DNA of 64,000 nt from Enchytraeus crypticus (GCA_905160935.1 CAJHZI010000813.1:372001-436000); one strand, 5' to 3'. Shown: positions 11,421-24,892, counted from the first letter of the stretch. Translations and numbers: made by a program. The notes: a model not told the origin generated them from the letters alone.

Positions 11421-13290
11421 CATTCACCTATGCTAGACAAAATGTATGAAAGGATCAATTGGAAAAGTATTGACACCAGTCATGGCGGAAGGAAATATAG
11501 AAGCTTAAACAATGAGCTTAGAAGAATTGTAGACAAAGGAAAAGATCGGTGGAGTGATAAGTGTGATGATTTAGCTGATCTTGATAGAAGAGGGAAGTCA
11601 GATATATTGTACCAGGAAGTCAGGATATTGATAAGAACCGATAAGAAAAAGCAAGGAGATGCAAAGAACATTAGTGTAGTGGGTAAAGATGGGGAATTGA
11701 AGACAGAACTGGAAGAAGTAAAAGAAAGACGGAGAGAATATGTAGAGGAATTCTATGATAAGGCTGAGAAGCCAGTTCAAGAGGATTTTAAAATATAAGA
11801 AGATAATATAGTAGAAAACGATAAAAGGGGCCCCTATATAATGAAGGAGGAAATATCTTTTGCAATTGACAGCTTGAAGAAGGGGAAACGGCTGGAATAG
11901 ATAATATCGCAGTAGAATTCTTGAAAATGTAAGGCACAGTAATGTGGCTACATTACCTCAGTAAGTTAATGGAGGTATGTATGGAAGTGTTCGATGCCGA
12001 TATTTGGCCGGACGACTTTATACCAAGTCAGTGATGATCCCAATTCTCAAAAAAGCCAATGCTGTGGAGTTTTCAGATTACAGAACAATCAGTTTAATAC
12101 CTCTTGCATCGAAGATCTTATTAAAGATAATAAAGAGTCGCATTCAGTCGAAAGCAGATATGATACTGAGCAAGACACAATTTGGTTTTAGGGAAGGATG
12201 CTGCTCAAGAGAAGCAATAGGGATTATGCGGGTTCTTTGCGAAAGAAGCTTAGAATATGGAAATGACGTTTTTGTAAGCTTAGTAGACTTTGAGAAGGCC
12301 TTTGACAGGATTGATTGGATAACGATAATGAATATCGTGAAAAGAATAGGAATTGACTGAAGAGAAAGAAGACTTATTTTAAACTGGTACCTGAATCAAA
12401 GCAGTAATTAAAATCCAACAAGAAAATGGCGATGTAGGACGTGATGTAAAACAAGGTTGTTGCATTTCGCCGCTGCTGTTTAACATTTACGCTGAGGCAA
12501 TGATGGAGGAAGCCATGGAAGACATAGATGAAGAAATAAAAGTGGAGGAAAATTGTTACATTATGTACGATTTGCAGATGACCAAGGAATGCTAGCGGGC
12601 AGCGACACTGGACTACAGAAGACAATAGATCGGCTGAAAGATTCTGAATTGAGATATGGCACGAAGATTAATTTAAAAAAGACCATGGTTATGAGAGTGT
12701 CCAATAATAAAGGTGAAGTCAGTAGCACAATAAATGGTACGAAAGTGGAACAGGTAAGGAGTTTCAAATATATGAGTCATACTATAACCGATGACGGGAA
12801 ATGTGAGATTAAAATTTGCAGTAGGATTCGACAAGCAAAAGCGGCCTTTGGTGATAGGAAAGAACTTTTAACAAAAAGTCCAAAGAAAGATATAGAGATA
12901 GGGATTGTGAAAACTTTGATTTGACCTTAAGGAAGGAAGATATTAGGAAACTGGAGGCATTGGAAGTGTGGATTTGGAGAAGAAAGGAGTCCTCTCAGGA
13001 TTAGCTGGACTCAAAAGGCTAAAAATGAGGAAGTTCTGGAGTGAGTTGGTACAGATAGACAGCTGATTAATGTATTCAGAAATATGAAGAAGATTTGGGT
13101 AGGACACATCATCAGGGGGAAAGTCTATTAATAGAGGTCATAGAAGGTAAAATGGAAGGGAAAAGAGGCGAAGACAGACCGAGATTAGATTATTTCAAGA
13201 CCCACGCATATGTGAAAATGAAGAGGAAAGCGGAAGACAAAGAAGAGTGGAGGCGTTATGTACCATGGACCTGTCAGTAGGCAGTGCACT
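11421..13290 (+). mobile_element. LINE family C (endonuclease-RT type), RT and C-terminal part
   Basis: Plus-strand fragments of one RT. 11430-11798 is the region before the RT (LNNELRRIVDKGKDRW, REYVEEFYDKAEKP). 11977-12360 carries MIPILKKANAVEFSDYRTISL, QFGFREG and FVSLVDFEKAFDRIDW. 12553-12924 has VRFADDQGMLAGSD, GTKINLKKTMVMRV and the connection with CEIKICSRIRQAKAAF. 13095-13280 holds the C-terminus (EGKMEGKRGEDRPRLD). The palm loop reads FADD, as usual. Frame changes near 12360, 12930 and 13020 and the missing endonuclease make it dead. It lies between two Gypsy fossils, opposite in strand, and ends in a GA run near 13291-13308. Confidence 0.85.
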
Positions 13291-16200
13291 AAGAGAGAGA
13301 GAGAGAGTTCTATCAAAGCGAGGGAACCAGAAGAACGGTTCAGTTTTCTTCCTAGCCTTATCCATACCAAGATGACCAGAAAGCGGACTCTCGTGAGCTA
13401 CTGAAAGTAACTGTGAATCTAGTACCCTCGGTAAAACTATCCTGTCACGTACCACGTTCAACTTAACAACTGGCCTCGCACGCATTAAGACACCTTCAGC
13501 CGTTTTATGAAATTAAGACCTGTTACTGCTAAACGGTGGCGTCAACACCTGTGCATTAAACCTAACAATCTTGGGTTCAGATTGTTGAAGCTCTCTACCA
13601 GTTTCTCTCTGGATACTGACAGTTGTTTATGAACTCTTTAATCAGTGGTATCAAGAAATAAGACATCACGAGAGGAGTCTAAATTAATCTCAGTCAGTGA
13701 AATTGAACAAGATTGATCAACACTACTTAAATCAAATAAATCAGCGCATCATCATCCTCTGATTCGAGGTTATCCTTCAAAACAACAGGTGGAGTGTCAA
13801 CATTCAGAACATCAGACAACAACAATTCACAGTCAGAATGATTACTCCTGTTGTTATACTGAAGCCACATATCATTTGCTAAGAGAAGTGATGTGCCTTT
13901 ACGTAATGTTTGTACTAAACCTACCTGTTCTGAAGCATGGAACTGATTCGGTATATGACGATACATTCCACCAATGCAATTCTCGTCTCCTTGCCAGCAA
14001 TTCTTCTAATTAATCTGAAAACTCCAGTGTGCTTCTATATGGTATTAGGCTCAATATCGCTGAGAAGAGAAGGTATCGCTCCTGAGTCTTTCAAAGCCAA
14101 GAGAGTAGTAGTAGACCTCTCTCGCTACTATATCTCAAGTTACACTATGTAATTTATCATCTGTAATTACAACATCATTATTAGTAGACAATAAAGTTTC
14201 ATGATCATTAATCAAATTGACATCAAACCTGTCATGATCATTATACTGATACTGATCATGCTCTTCAGTCTCTACATTGACTGAATGTGTATTGTCATTC
14301 CTATCATCGCTGCGATGAATAAGATTCTGGATTTTGCGTTTTCCCACTTCCAGGACTACACTCTGCAGCTTTATGACCAAGCCGGCCACAGCTAAAGCTT
14401 TGGCTTATAATTCTTATTAGCAGGACTATTATTAGACTTAGATTTACCAGAATATTTATGTGTTCGTCACTGTCCGACTTCTTCAAAGAAGACTGCTTCT
14501 GTGTCGAAGAATTATAACTCTGTCTGTTACTGTCTTTATGCTTGTAAGCTAAAGTAATTGACATCTGATTGTTCTGATGAAATTATGTCTGTGCCTGTTT
14601 GTCATACAAATGTTTTTCAGTAGATAAGCGAATATCTAATTTAGTCGCCAGTTCTTCAACAGTCTCATATATTTTCTCAATAGCATATCTCTTAAGATCA
14701 AGCGTGAGTTGAGCAAAGAACTGCTCATGCAAAATAACCTGCTTGAGACGATTAATGTCGTCTGAAGCACCTTTAGATCTCAACCAAAGATTCATTTTGT
14801 TGAAAACTTTCAACTATTTTGTTGAAAAATGTAGTCTGTGAAACTGGTTAGCCTGACGTCTCGAATTTCTAAAGTTACTATGATAAACCTCAGATGAGAA
14901 CTGACAAGAGCGTAAAAGTGTGTCTTTTACATCTTTGTAAATTTAGCGTTTACAATTGGAATCTTATTCCAAACCTCTAACAATTTACCAGTCAAATGGG
15001 GATGCAAAATCTCTACATACAACTCAGTTGGCCACTGTTTTAATGGTGTCATTCTTTCAAAAACTTAACCAATCCTCTAAATCAGTCTCCACCAGTTTAG
15101 TCAACTGTCTACTCATGATGGAGACATTTAGAAAATTAGCATTCCTACGAAAAGAATGGCTAGTTTGATCAGTGGGAGGTTGAGTGCTTTCAATGCTCTG
15201 ACGTTCCATAAACCTACGATGCTCCATTTCTTTATATTCAGATTCCTGCCTACGAGCTTCAGCTTCAATTCTAGCTTTAACTTGTAGTGCTTCAATTTCA
15301 GCTTTGGTTTTACTTTTCAGTGCTTCGGCTTCAACTCTAGTTTGCATTCTAATGCTTGCGCTTCAATTTTCCTATCTTCTAACTGTAACTGAGCTAATTG
15401 AATTTGTAATTGAATGGAGGTAATTTCACTTGCATGAGTGACGGGGTAAGGTTGAGGATCGGCTAAATGCTGTGTGTCTGAGTCTTTAAGCAAGGTGGGT
15501 GACGAAGGTCTTGGAAACAACCTATCCGAAATGATTGTGTACAATTGTGCTTTGGCTTAAGTCTCGCTATATTTCAAACCATTATAGTCAGCAATTAATT
15601 GTAATTGTGTTATGGTCGATAATTTTCACTGTGACTCCGTAATGCTATCCATATCTAAATCTGGGTCAAGATCAGGATTAGTTAAATCTTCCTAGGAATT
15701 AACCATGTGTCAGGAACCTGATTCTACTAATTTGTCTGTGGTAAACTGAACCTGAGATTAAATGTTACAGGGCTTAAATTCCTAATAAAATGTCTCATAT
15801 AATTATTTTGGAATCTTTACCTGTCCTCGATTTGACTGAATCTAGATATCTTACTAAGTGATCGATAACTTCAACGACTGTATTAAATGAAATATTAATT
15901 TAATACGAAAAGAAATAAAATAATACACGGATGTACAGTTGATCGAAAATTAAAACGATTTAAAATAGCACGTATAAGCGAATTTTATATAACTTAAATT
16001 TATGCTTTCATATAGAATTACAGTTCACTTTAAATATCGCAAAAAGTAAGTCTTTTACAAAACAAACAATTATCTTTGACACACAAATTACTACTACGCT
16101 CTGTAGCTCAAATTCGTACACTTTACTTTCCTATCGACTATTCGCCTACTAGGATCCTTGTAATATAATCCGTAGGTTAGAATATTTCGATGGAACTCTA

Positions 16201-16600
16201 TTCCCTGTTTAATTCTCTATAAATCACTCTCTTCTCATCGACTGTTCGATGTACTACAAATAGTTCGAATACCGAACCCATCGAATTTCTCCTGAATTCG
16301 TCTACAACTGAGACCAACTATTCCTCAAATCTCCTAAATCTCTTTTCAACTTGGCACTTTTTACGTCCGTGTTGTCACTCTTCCATCTTGGATCTCCCTC
16401 TCCTTCCTGTTGAGTCACGCCCTCATTGGTCACTTGTCCTCGCCTAGCTACCGCCTAGGCTCACACTTTAATAAACTCAGTACTTTAAATCTTAACTTTA
16501 CTTATCCAGCAGTATTATTAAATACTTTACTAGAAATACAATTACAAATACAATTACATACTAAAATATATCGAATCAAGCTCTGGCACCATGGTTAAAA
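13291..16600 (-). mobile_element. Ty3/Gypsy-type retroelement fossil (copy A), broken
   Basis: Minus-strand fossil. From high to low coordinate I see: a possible primer-binding site near 16570-16592 (TGGTGCCAGAGC on the - strand); a gag-like region at 15057-15544 with a Glu/Lys/Ala-rich coiled coil; a gag core at 14583-14813; a zinc knuckle at 14304-14564 (CGRLGHKAAEC); a retropepsin-type DSGA motif near 14080; a spacer at 13727-13966 with LLLANDMWLQ; and the integrase zinc-binding start near 13300-13485 (SGHLGMDKARKK). I recognise no reverse transcriptase. It is broken in many places and old-looking. It has the same part list as copy B but is a separate insertion. Confidence 0.75.
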
Positions 16601-17282
16601 TGGATTTGTGAATGACACAAAACTAAATTCGTTTTTACCAGAACCAAATTATTGCATACAAGGGGAATAAGCACCAGTGAATTGTCACAGTTCGAAAATA
16701 TGGAAAAACAAAAAATTAGTCATCCGTTTCATTTTGATATCAGGAAAAGAGGCCACCAAATTTTTTTATCTACCAAGAACCCAAATTTAAATGAACATCA
16801 GGTTTCAATTAAAATATGCGGTGTCAAGACCAATGAAAATTCCCGTCTAAAGTTGATTTGTCTAAATAAATCAGATACTCTGCTTAGGATTAAATCCTAA
16901 CTACGCAATAATACAACAAGTATTATTTAGTTACTTGTGTCATTAACGAAAAATGACTTGCATAAATCCCAGATTTCTAAAAATCAGTTAAATTACAAAC
17001 TCTGAATTTTCTTAAAATTTTAGTTACTCTCTACGTAAAATGTAGTTAATGAGGTTATTACAAAACATAACGCTCAAACTACAACGTACAAATACATGTA
17101 CAACCCCCTAAACCACTTAAAATATCTAAAAAATCCAAAATTATCTTACTTTAAATTCAACAAAATGGCGGTTTGTGCTTATTGCACTGATCAGCTGATC
17201 TGACCAATGTCAATAATAACAGAGGTGGAGAGGGTGAGACATGAAAATTTAACCCTTTCAATATAAAAATTCAAAGAATTTT
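16601..17282. other. unassigned AT-rich sequence (possible 5' LTR territory)
   Basis: No gene was recognised. If the primer-binding site at 16.58 kb is real, the 5' LTR of the Gypsy copy A fossil would lie here, but I found no repeated partner. Confidence 0.3.
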
Positions 17283-19230
17283 CTTAACCCCCCAGCAAGC
17301 CTGCGGTCAACTGTGCATCGTTTGTCCTTGGAGTCAAAATTGACACCAATATCAGTCTTGCTATTATTTGCAATTATTTTGCGGTTTCTTAGACATTAAA
17401 ATATGTTTTGAAATATATTACTAATATGATGCATTAAAAGAATTCAACAGAATAATTTTGTTAATATGGCCAGTTAATTGATAGAAATACATGTATTAGC
17501 AGTTATTACAGACACAGTTCATATGATTTTTACAACAGAAGTGTGGACACTTTGAGCATGAAGTAGAAGCCTTTCTATCCTCTTCACGCGAGCGTATGTG
17601 ACAACATGCGCGTTTTGTCCCTTGGGCCGGCGTAACCACCGTCACTGTGGCTTGACCGTGACCTTGAGCTGCTGCAACAACCTCCCTAGCAGCTGGCGTT
17701 ATGGGAAGGCTGGTGCGTCTTTCAAGCTACGGTTGCGCCAGGCATTACCATAGTTCCACCAAAAATAGGCGCCTTTTGAAGAGCTTACCGGAGTTACAAG
17801 TGGGGTTTATGTCAAGGTAAGTAACATACGCATTGATAGCGGCGATGTCCTAGAGATTGTAGAAGATAACCAATGGCCACCTTGCTGTCATTCTCTTACA
17901 AGAGTAAGACTAAATTAGACTATCAACAATATCCACTTCTCCTGTGGTTGCATTGTAAAAAGGATCATATCAGGATTTCTTCCGTTACCCTTTGTCGCGG
18001 CAGACATGATGCAGGTGCTTAGAAGCATTACCACTTTGCCTTTTTAGGGCAATGTGATGCCAGAGTAGCATTTCCTGAGAATCCGAATAGAGTGGATATA
18101 ACTTCACGGCCTTTTATTTCCAGAAATTCTTTTGATATTTCGGTGTTGTTCTCTCTTACTGTACCAAACAGAGTTATGCTCTTTCTTTCGTGCTTTATCG
18201 CCAGAGCTCAGGACTTGAAGAAATTATCACAAGTTATATGGCGTCCCTTTAGACCCTCAGTCAGATTAAGCACTACTCGCATACCTTGATTTCTTTTAGG
18301 TGGACCACTGTCTCTCTTTTCCGTGTAAACCTGCATATTACAGACATAGTTGGTAACACTATCTCAAGCCACCCAAATTTGTATCCCATATTTGGCTGGT
18401 TTGCCAGGCATATATTGCCTAAATGGGCATTTTCCTCTTAACCCAAGCAGTTGTTCGTCAAGTGTCACATTTTTCCGAGATTAAACAATTTGGACAAAGT
18501 GTCTACGAAATTATCCCATACATCTCTAATGGCAGCAAGTTTGTCGCCATTTTTTTCTCGTGTTGATTTGTCGTCAAAACGAATCACCCGATAAATCACA
18601 TAGAATCGCTTCGGCGACATAGTATCTCTGAAAATTGGTCTGCCATCCACTTCATCCCATAAACTAGCACAAGCTTCATTATTTGACCTGTTTACCCCAT
18701 TAAGTATCAATAGTCCTAGGTAAGCCCTGTGATCTGTTTCATCAATACTACGCCACTCATCCTTGTATATGGCATCACCATCTTTATTGCTCATTTGTAG
18801 TACTGCACCAATAATAGTATCATTTATAAAGAGATCAAAGCATGCTGAAATTGAATCAACACGAGAAATGGCATAGCGAGTGGCTCCAGGCTTACTTTTT
18901 ACGATATCCATGTGTGTTCTGCTTCCACAATTTTCTAGTGGTTGAGTCGTCCAAACTGTGCCACTCTTTGATTGGTACTTCTTGACATTAGGTTGCTCAG
19001 ATTGACCTGCTGGTTTGGTGCAATTACTAGATGGTTGTACTGCAGCAGAACTGGAATGAAGAGATATATGAGGTGTAGTGAGCACTAGCATGGAAGATAT
19101 ATCATCACCCGATTCAGGGTCTCAGTATCTTCTGAATCACTATCTAGCACTTGAGCAGGTTCTTCATAAGGATCCCGAAACATTATGGACCGCATTGATC
19201 TAATTTTAGCAACGTTTTTATATAAAGCTT
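17283..19230 (-). mobile_element. piggyBac-type DNA transposon, decayed transposase
   Basis: Minus-strand piggyBac transposase. The acidic N-terminus starts near 19190 (DPYEEPAQVLDSDSEDTET). 18465-19091 covers the first domain: DETDHRAYLGLLILNGVNRS, GRPIFRDTMSPKRF, VIRFDD and IRDVWDNF. Downstream, other frames give KCPFRQYMPGKPAKYG-type sequence near 18360-18440, a family hallmark, and a Cys/His-rich tail near 17520-17600. A terminal TTAACCCCCCAGCAAGCC at 17285 would fit a TTAA target plus C-rich inverted repeat. At least three frame changes follow the first domain, so it is inactive. A D LINE sits directly upstream. Confidence 0.8.
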
Positions 19231-19249
19231 CAATAGCTGAAGTCTGTGG

Positions 19250-22000
19250 TTACAATCCTATCTCCTGCTTCAGGTGAAATCAAGAGATGAAAACTCAAAT
19301 GCATTCCGTGTATGCATTAGCGACAACATTACAGAAAAGTTTCTTAACTCCACACAGCTATGGGCTAGTGGTATAGTCATTAAGCCGTGGGTCTTCAAAC
19401 CAAAGGAAACAACCCAAGCAGCTGCAGCTGCTACCTAGGTAGCAACTGCTGCTGCTATGGTCACCGATAACGCAGAAGCTGGTATTGCCACTACTTCTAA
19501 TTAAGAGATAGCGAATGCGGACTCACTTTCTGATTCGCAAAGGATCTCGGTACTAACTTATAATGTGCAAGGTTTTAACCAAGGATGTACATTATTGCAA
19601 GAGTTGTGTAATTCTAAGTTATAGTATGTGTTATTTGTTCAAGAGACATGGCTAACTCCTAGCCATGTCTCTAGCCAGCGTAAAATTTTAAATTTTGATC
19701 ACAATTATGTTGGATTTGGAATCTCCGTCATGGAGCAAACAGTTTAAAAAGGTTTTTTAAAAGGGAGACCCTGGTGGCACAGCTATTTTAATAAAGGAAA
19801 GTTTAGTCAAACTGTGTTGTGAGATCAATACGTTTAATGGAATTGTATCTTTAACTATAGGAGATTTATTGTTTATAAACGTTTATCTATCATGCAGTGA
19901 TGGTTCAGACAATACTATACATGAGCCGAACGAAATTTTGACAAATGTCGATACATTCGTTGAAGAATAGGACGCTCAATATTATATATTTGGAGGTGAT
20001 TTTAACGCAGAATTGCGATGCAGCTCTGCACATCCATCAGTAATTAATGCCTTTATGGATATCTATAAAATTAAAGCAGTAGTTTTTGATGCTCACAGTA
20101 ATGATTTGACTTATACCTTTTCAAATAGTAAATTAAATCACTATAGTCTAATTGATTATATATGTATATCTGAGTGTGTATCTAATTGTATAGCCACTTT
20201 TAACATAGTGGACCATGCTTTAAATCATTCCGATCATTTGCCTGTAGCTGCTGTGGTATATATGCCGTCACACACTAACTGTTGCTCAGCTGTAGTAGCA
20301 GGGCGCCCTGTGCATCATGTGGATTCAACTAGTGTTTATAAGAAGAGAATACTGAGATGGGATAAAAGTAACCTCAGTAGTTACTATGATACGACTAGAC
20401 AATTGTTGTATCCTGTATATGATGCTATTGTTAGTACTTTGTCAGTCTGTGAATGCTTGTCAAAACTGCAAATAGAAGAGTATTATTCAGCTACTGTGCA
20501 GGCAATGCTGACAGCATCTGAGCAATGTATATTTTCTGTCCCACAAAACACCCTGAAGCATTGGTGGAGCAGTGATTTATCACTATTAAAATCAAAATCT
20601 TACAATTCTCATAAGGTATGGCTATATGCTGGCAAGCCTTTACATGGTAATTTTATAGAACAAAAAGCCAAGGACAAGTTGCTGTATAAACTGGCCATCA
20701 AAAAATAAAAAAGCGGCAAAGTATGTAGTATCGGACAATTTGCATGAGGAACTAGTCTCATAAAATAATGTTGCCCTCTGGAAGACCTGGAAGAACAAAG
20801 TTAATGGTAAATCAGGCACAAAAATCCTCTTGCGAGACAATCTAACTCCAGAATTAGCTGCGGAAAAGTTTTCAGACTATTTTGAGGGAGTATGTTGCCC
20901 AAACTCTGATAATTTTAGCAATATTAAGCCACAAGAATTTAAAGATAAAATAAAAAATTATTCGGAATGTGTTTATAACGCAAAATTCGATATAACTGTG
21001 CAGCTAATAGAACTGTCATTAAAGAAAATGAAAATGGGCAAGTCTCGTGGCATTGATAACATTACTACTGAACATTCGCTTACTCCAGTGTTGTTTTCAT
21101 TGTTAGCAAAATTGTTTAACTCGATGCTAATATCTAGTCATGTACCACGAGACTTTGGAAGGGGTAACACTATACCTATTCCAAAAAATGAAAAATCTCA
21201 CGGTCCTCAAGCCATTGATACCTTCGGAGGAATTTCGTAAAGTCCTGTTATGTTAAAATTATTTGAACATTGCTTAATGATAAAATTTTCAACGTTTTTT
21301 AATACTAGCTATAATCAACTTGGTTTCAAACCAAAATCTGGCTGTCAACATGCAATAAATACTGTGAGAAAAATAATCGAACATTATACTGAAAACAATT
21401 CAACTGTAAAAGTATGTTGTCTAGACATAAGAAAGGGTTTTGATAAAGTTATTCATTCGGTACTTTTTTTTAAATTAATGAAAAGAGGAGCCCCATTAGT
21501 GTTGATTAATATCTTGTTCTACTGGTACAGTATCTCCTACAGTTGTGTTAGATGGTAAAATGTTCTCTCTAGTCCTTACCGATTAGTGGCTGGCATACGG
21601 CAAGGTGGAGTCTTAAGTCCAATTTTATTTTCTATCTATGTTAATGATTTACTAGATAAATTGGCTAAATATGGATGTTATTTAAGGGTATCGCTGTTAG
21701 TGCAATTATGTACGCAGATGATATATTGTTGTTGAGCCCGTCTTTTTGTGAAATGCAACATATGATAGAAATCTGTAGTAGTGAGCTAAAATTGTTAGAC
21801 CTACAGATTAAGGATAAGCTGGCAGACAAGCTGGCAGCTCACTTCCATACCAATGCTCTGCATTTTAAAAATAACTGCAGAGATGTAATAAATCTCAACT
21901 TTCAACAGTTATGAAAGAATAATTGGCATATCATGCCACTAAGTATTGTTGTGGAAATTTTTCAAATGTACCTTATGCGGTTTCAATATTGATGATATTG
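19250..22000 (+). mobile_element. LINE family D, copy 2 (ORF1 end, APE endonuclease, RT)
   Basis: Plus-strand non-LTR element. About 19260-19420 looks like the end of ORF1 (LWASGIVIKPWVFKPK). 19550 onward opens the APE endonuclease (LTYNVQGFNQ, FVQETWLTPS). 20013-20708 holds its C-terminal half with the catalytic-type LNHSDHLPV motif. 20830-21240 begins the RT (MKMGKSRGIDN). 21250-21558 has QLGFKPKSGCQHAINTVRK and VCCLDIRKGFDK. About 21590-21730 has GIRQGGVLSP and YADD. Stops and shifts near 19620, 19750, 21240, 21560 and 21690 inactivate it. It appears to sit inside the piggyBac relic. Confidence 0.85.
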
Positions 22001-22259
22001 ATGTGCTTATTGCATAATTATCGAATTGCAGTCCATTGTTGTCATTGTTGTCTATTTTCTATTTTCTTTGCTTGTTGCACATTTGCGTTTATTTTCTGTT
22101 TCTGTTCTGTGTGTGTTTTGGTTGCCCATGTGGCGAATAAAGATAGTCTATATAGATATAAAACTAGCTATCTACAAAAATATTAGTGTTATACGATGTA
22201 ATACGATGTTTTATTAAGGATCAATTAGTATCAATTTAGCAACAATTCATTATGTTATA

Positions 22260-22495
22260 TGTTGATTTTCTATCTTCGGGTCATTTTGACCCCGAGACAA
22301 TTGGAGTATCGACATGTCATATAACAAAAAATTAACTACTTAAGTTAGTTGATAAGTTTATTTTTAGCGTAGTAAATGATTAAATGTCATGAAATATCTT
22401 AGCCGTCACGGTAGTATTTTTAGAAGGCGGCGATTTGAAGTGGCTGTGGGGTCATTTTTGACCCGAAAGTTAACAGACGAGTTTCTAAAAGTAAT
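22260..22495. repeat. probable piggyBac terminal region (GGGTCA...TGACCC motifs)
   Basis: Two near-palindromes, GGGTCATTTTGACCC at 22279 and GGGTCATTTTTGACCC at 22450, lie here. A related AGTCAAAATTGACA stands at 17333, beside the other proposed piggyBac end. I infer that this is the transposon's 5' end, pushed away by the D LINE. Confidence 0.4.
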
Positions 22496-22596
22496 TTTAT
22501 TTAGTTTTCCCCAAATCCTTACTGCTAACTTAGATAAACCAATCTTTTGAATGACAAAAGAAAAGACTCTTCCCGTGAGGTAATCTTCTGATTTAT

Positions 22597-22700
22597 AATA
22601 CTGAAAGGGGAAATCACCTCAGTCTTATTGTGAATAGTTCACTGTATCAATGGCTCGTATCTCAAAACGAGTATGACTGTGTGTCCTTCTAAGTGGCCGA
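22597..22700 (+). repeat. dispersed 100-bp repeat, copy 2
   Basis: Partner of 5768-5872, same orientation. It differs at only a handful of positions (for example GGCTCGTATC against GGTTCATATC). Confidence 0.75.
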
Positions 22701-23040
22701 ATTATCGTGGAGAATTATCCATAGCCGACGCATTCTCGATTTCCAGACTATAACAGATAAACATCATGTACATGGTTATCTGTACCATGCTGACAGTTCC
22801 TTTGTAAGACGAGTCAAAGGCCAAATATTCATTTAATGCAATATTAATAGTGCCTTATGACTATTTCGAAGTTCAAGATCCTATTTGATTGTCAATCAGT
22901 CACAAATATTGTAATAACTAAAATGTTTACTTATATCTTCTTTATAGTTTAAAATGTTTAATTATATCTTCTCTAGTTGTTTAGTCTACTATACATGTGG
23001 AATGGAGATATCTATGCTACATTGATTTATGCTATTCTAT

Positions 23041-23150
23041 GTCGGTAAAATACTCGACCGCCTATCAGTATGTGCGGGGTTCAAATCCTGGGCTCACCTG
23101 TCATTGGCATAGCTTTCTACTGAGAAAACTGACGTTAACATTAGCTTTTT
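23041..23150 (+). mobile_element. SINE family 1 (tRNA-derived), copy 1
   Basis: A tRNA-like head. GTCGGTAAAATACTCGACC fits the A-box region, and GGGTTCAAATCCTGG is a good B box of the RNA polymerase III promoter. A conserved body follows (CACCTGTCATTGGCATAG, ACTGACGTTAACATTAGC). The same unit occurs inverted at 52920 and 59282. Confidence 0.75.
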
Positions 23151-23367
23151 TACATTAAGTGCACGTAGCGCTGGTAAAGCTACTGTTAACTTCAATTAAC
23201 GTCAGTTTACATTTTTGAACCTCAAAATGTTATTTAAAATACGCAGTGGTTAGGTTGTACACGGTGACAAGATCTTGGAAGAAGAAGACTAGTGGGAGGA
23301 CCTATAGGATTACGATTTTCTAGTACGATATGTTGACATCACCTATTCAACTGCTCTCAACCGGAAG

Positions 23368-23443
23368 CCTCGTTGGTTCAGTGGTGTAGATGCTAGGATT
23401 TAGATCATGGGGTTCGGGGTTCGCTTCTGGCTCGAGCCACTTT
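23368..23443 (+). mobile_element. tRNA-like SINE head (different family)
   Basis: TTGGTTCAGTGGTGTAGATG resembles an A box, and GGGGTTCGCTTCTGGC a B box, about 45 bases apart. The spacing fits a tRNA-derived SINE head. No other copy was found in the window. A functional tRNA is unlikely because no clean cloverleaf forms. Confidence 0.45.
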
Positions 23444-24089
23444 TACGTTTTGAAGTTTTACTAAATTTTTTCAGTTTCTAAGGAATATGTTTAGTGTCAG
23501 GGTAAAGGGTAGGGGTTAGGGTTAGCGATAGTTTAAAAAGTTCAATTAAAATTACAATTATTTTGTTTTTTCAAGTCTATTCAACTATAACAATTAAGCT
23601 CATCCCACTAGTCCTCTTAATCCATGACCTTTGTCACCATGAACATCTTTTTGTTAAAAATAGTTTAAACTTTTAATGGCTATAGAGGCATATGCATGTA
23701 TGTCGAAGATTCGTTTAGTTAAAAACTCCAGGCATTAGCAAAAATTTACATTTTCCATTGTAATTGGAATTGCATCATGTAACGTAAAAACGTTTCTATC
23801 AATGTACACGCGTATAATATTTGCTTCTTTAAAGAATTCTGAGGACTTTTATTCAGAATTAAATAGAGTTACTTCTATTGAATTTACGTAGTGTAGGCCT
23901 ACTTTGACAAATTGTAGACCTATATTGAAAATAACCTTTTCATATTTTAGATCTTTTTAGGTATTGATTTATTTAAAGGCTTATTCAATATTAGTATAAC
24001 GTCCGCCTTAGGACTTAGAGGTTCGAGTTCAAATCCACGTTGGGTAAAAATTGATAATTTGTACACAATAATAAAAATATGTATAAAAA
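23444..24089. other. unassigned spacer with repeat fragments
   Basis: No gene is seen. 23885-23950 (GTAGGCCTAC and following) resembles segments at 50.84 and 52.58 kb, so it is a piece of a dispersed repeat. GGTTAGGGTTAG at 23514 is too short to call telomeric. 24020-24045 has a B-box-like GTTCGAGTTCAAATCC. Confidence 0.4.
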
Positions 24090-24092
24090 TAT

Positions 24093-24137
<45 letters not shown>

Positions 24138-24273
24138 CTATAATAAAATTGCAGTAGTATATACATAATACATGTATACAGGCATTGTATATATATATAC
24201 TATATATTTGTGTGCACATGTATATTATAAATACGCTATTTATAGTGTATTTATCATGGATGATATATATAGG

Positions 24274-24336
<63 letters not shown>

Positions 24337-24400
24337 TGTATGTGTATGTAATATATAGGTACTATATATATACCATTATATACTTATATAGGGCCATCTC

Positions 24401-24480
<80 letters not shown>
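24090..24480. repeat. (TA)n and (CT)n microsatellite cluster
   Basis: (TA)n tracts at about 24091-24140, 24278-24332 and 24433-24480, with a (CT)n tract at 24396-24432. Confidence 0.95.
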
Positions 24481-24589
24481 TATTGGTCTATTAGTCAAGC
24501 TTATAGTCAGCATGGGGGGTAGATAACTCGACAGTTTATAGACCTACTGGGGCCAAAGTGATAAATCATTAGATACTTGATGGTATTAG

Positions 24590-24817
24590 GGTGTGACTTT
24601 AGTTATTAAGCCACGCCCACGGTGAGCGCGAATCACTCGTGAATCTGGCCGTTGTCGCGTTATCGTCAGTCGCGATTCCGGCCGCTACAGCGCCCAGATT
24701 CTCGCGTGGTTCGCGCCGGAGTACGGCATGAGTAACGAATAACTCACCCGTGTGTCGCGGTCTTATCTCGAGAGTTGTACTGTAGCTTAAGAAAGCTGTC
24801 GTACCGAAAAGTATAAG

Positions 24818-24892
<75 letters not shown>

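Noticed and set aside
23041-23443. tRNA genes from A/B-box-like sequences
   Set aside because: Spacing and arms do not give a clean cloverleaf, and one has further dispersed copies, so they are SINE heads.
23514-23526. Telomere repeat GGTTAGGGTTAG
   Set aside because: Only two units, in ordinary repeat-rich sequence.
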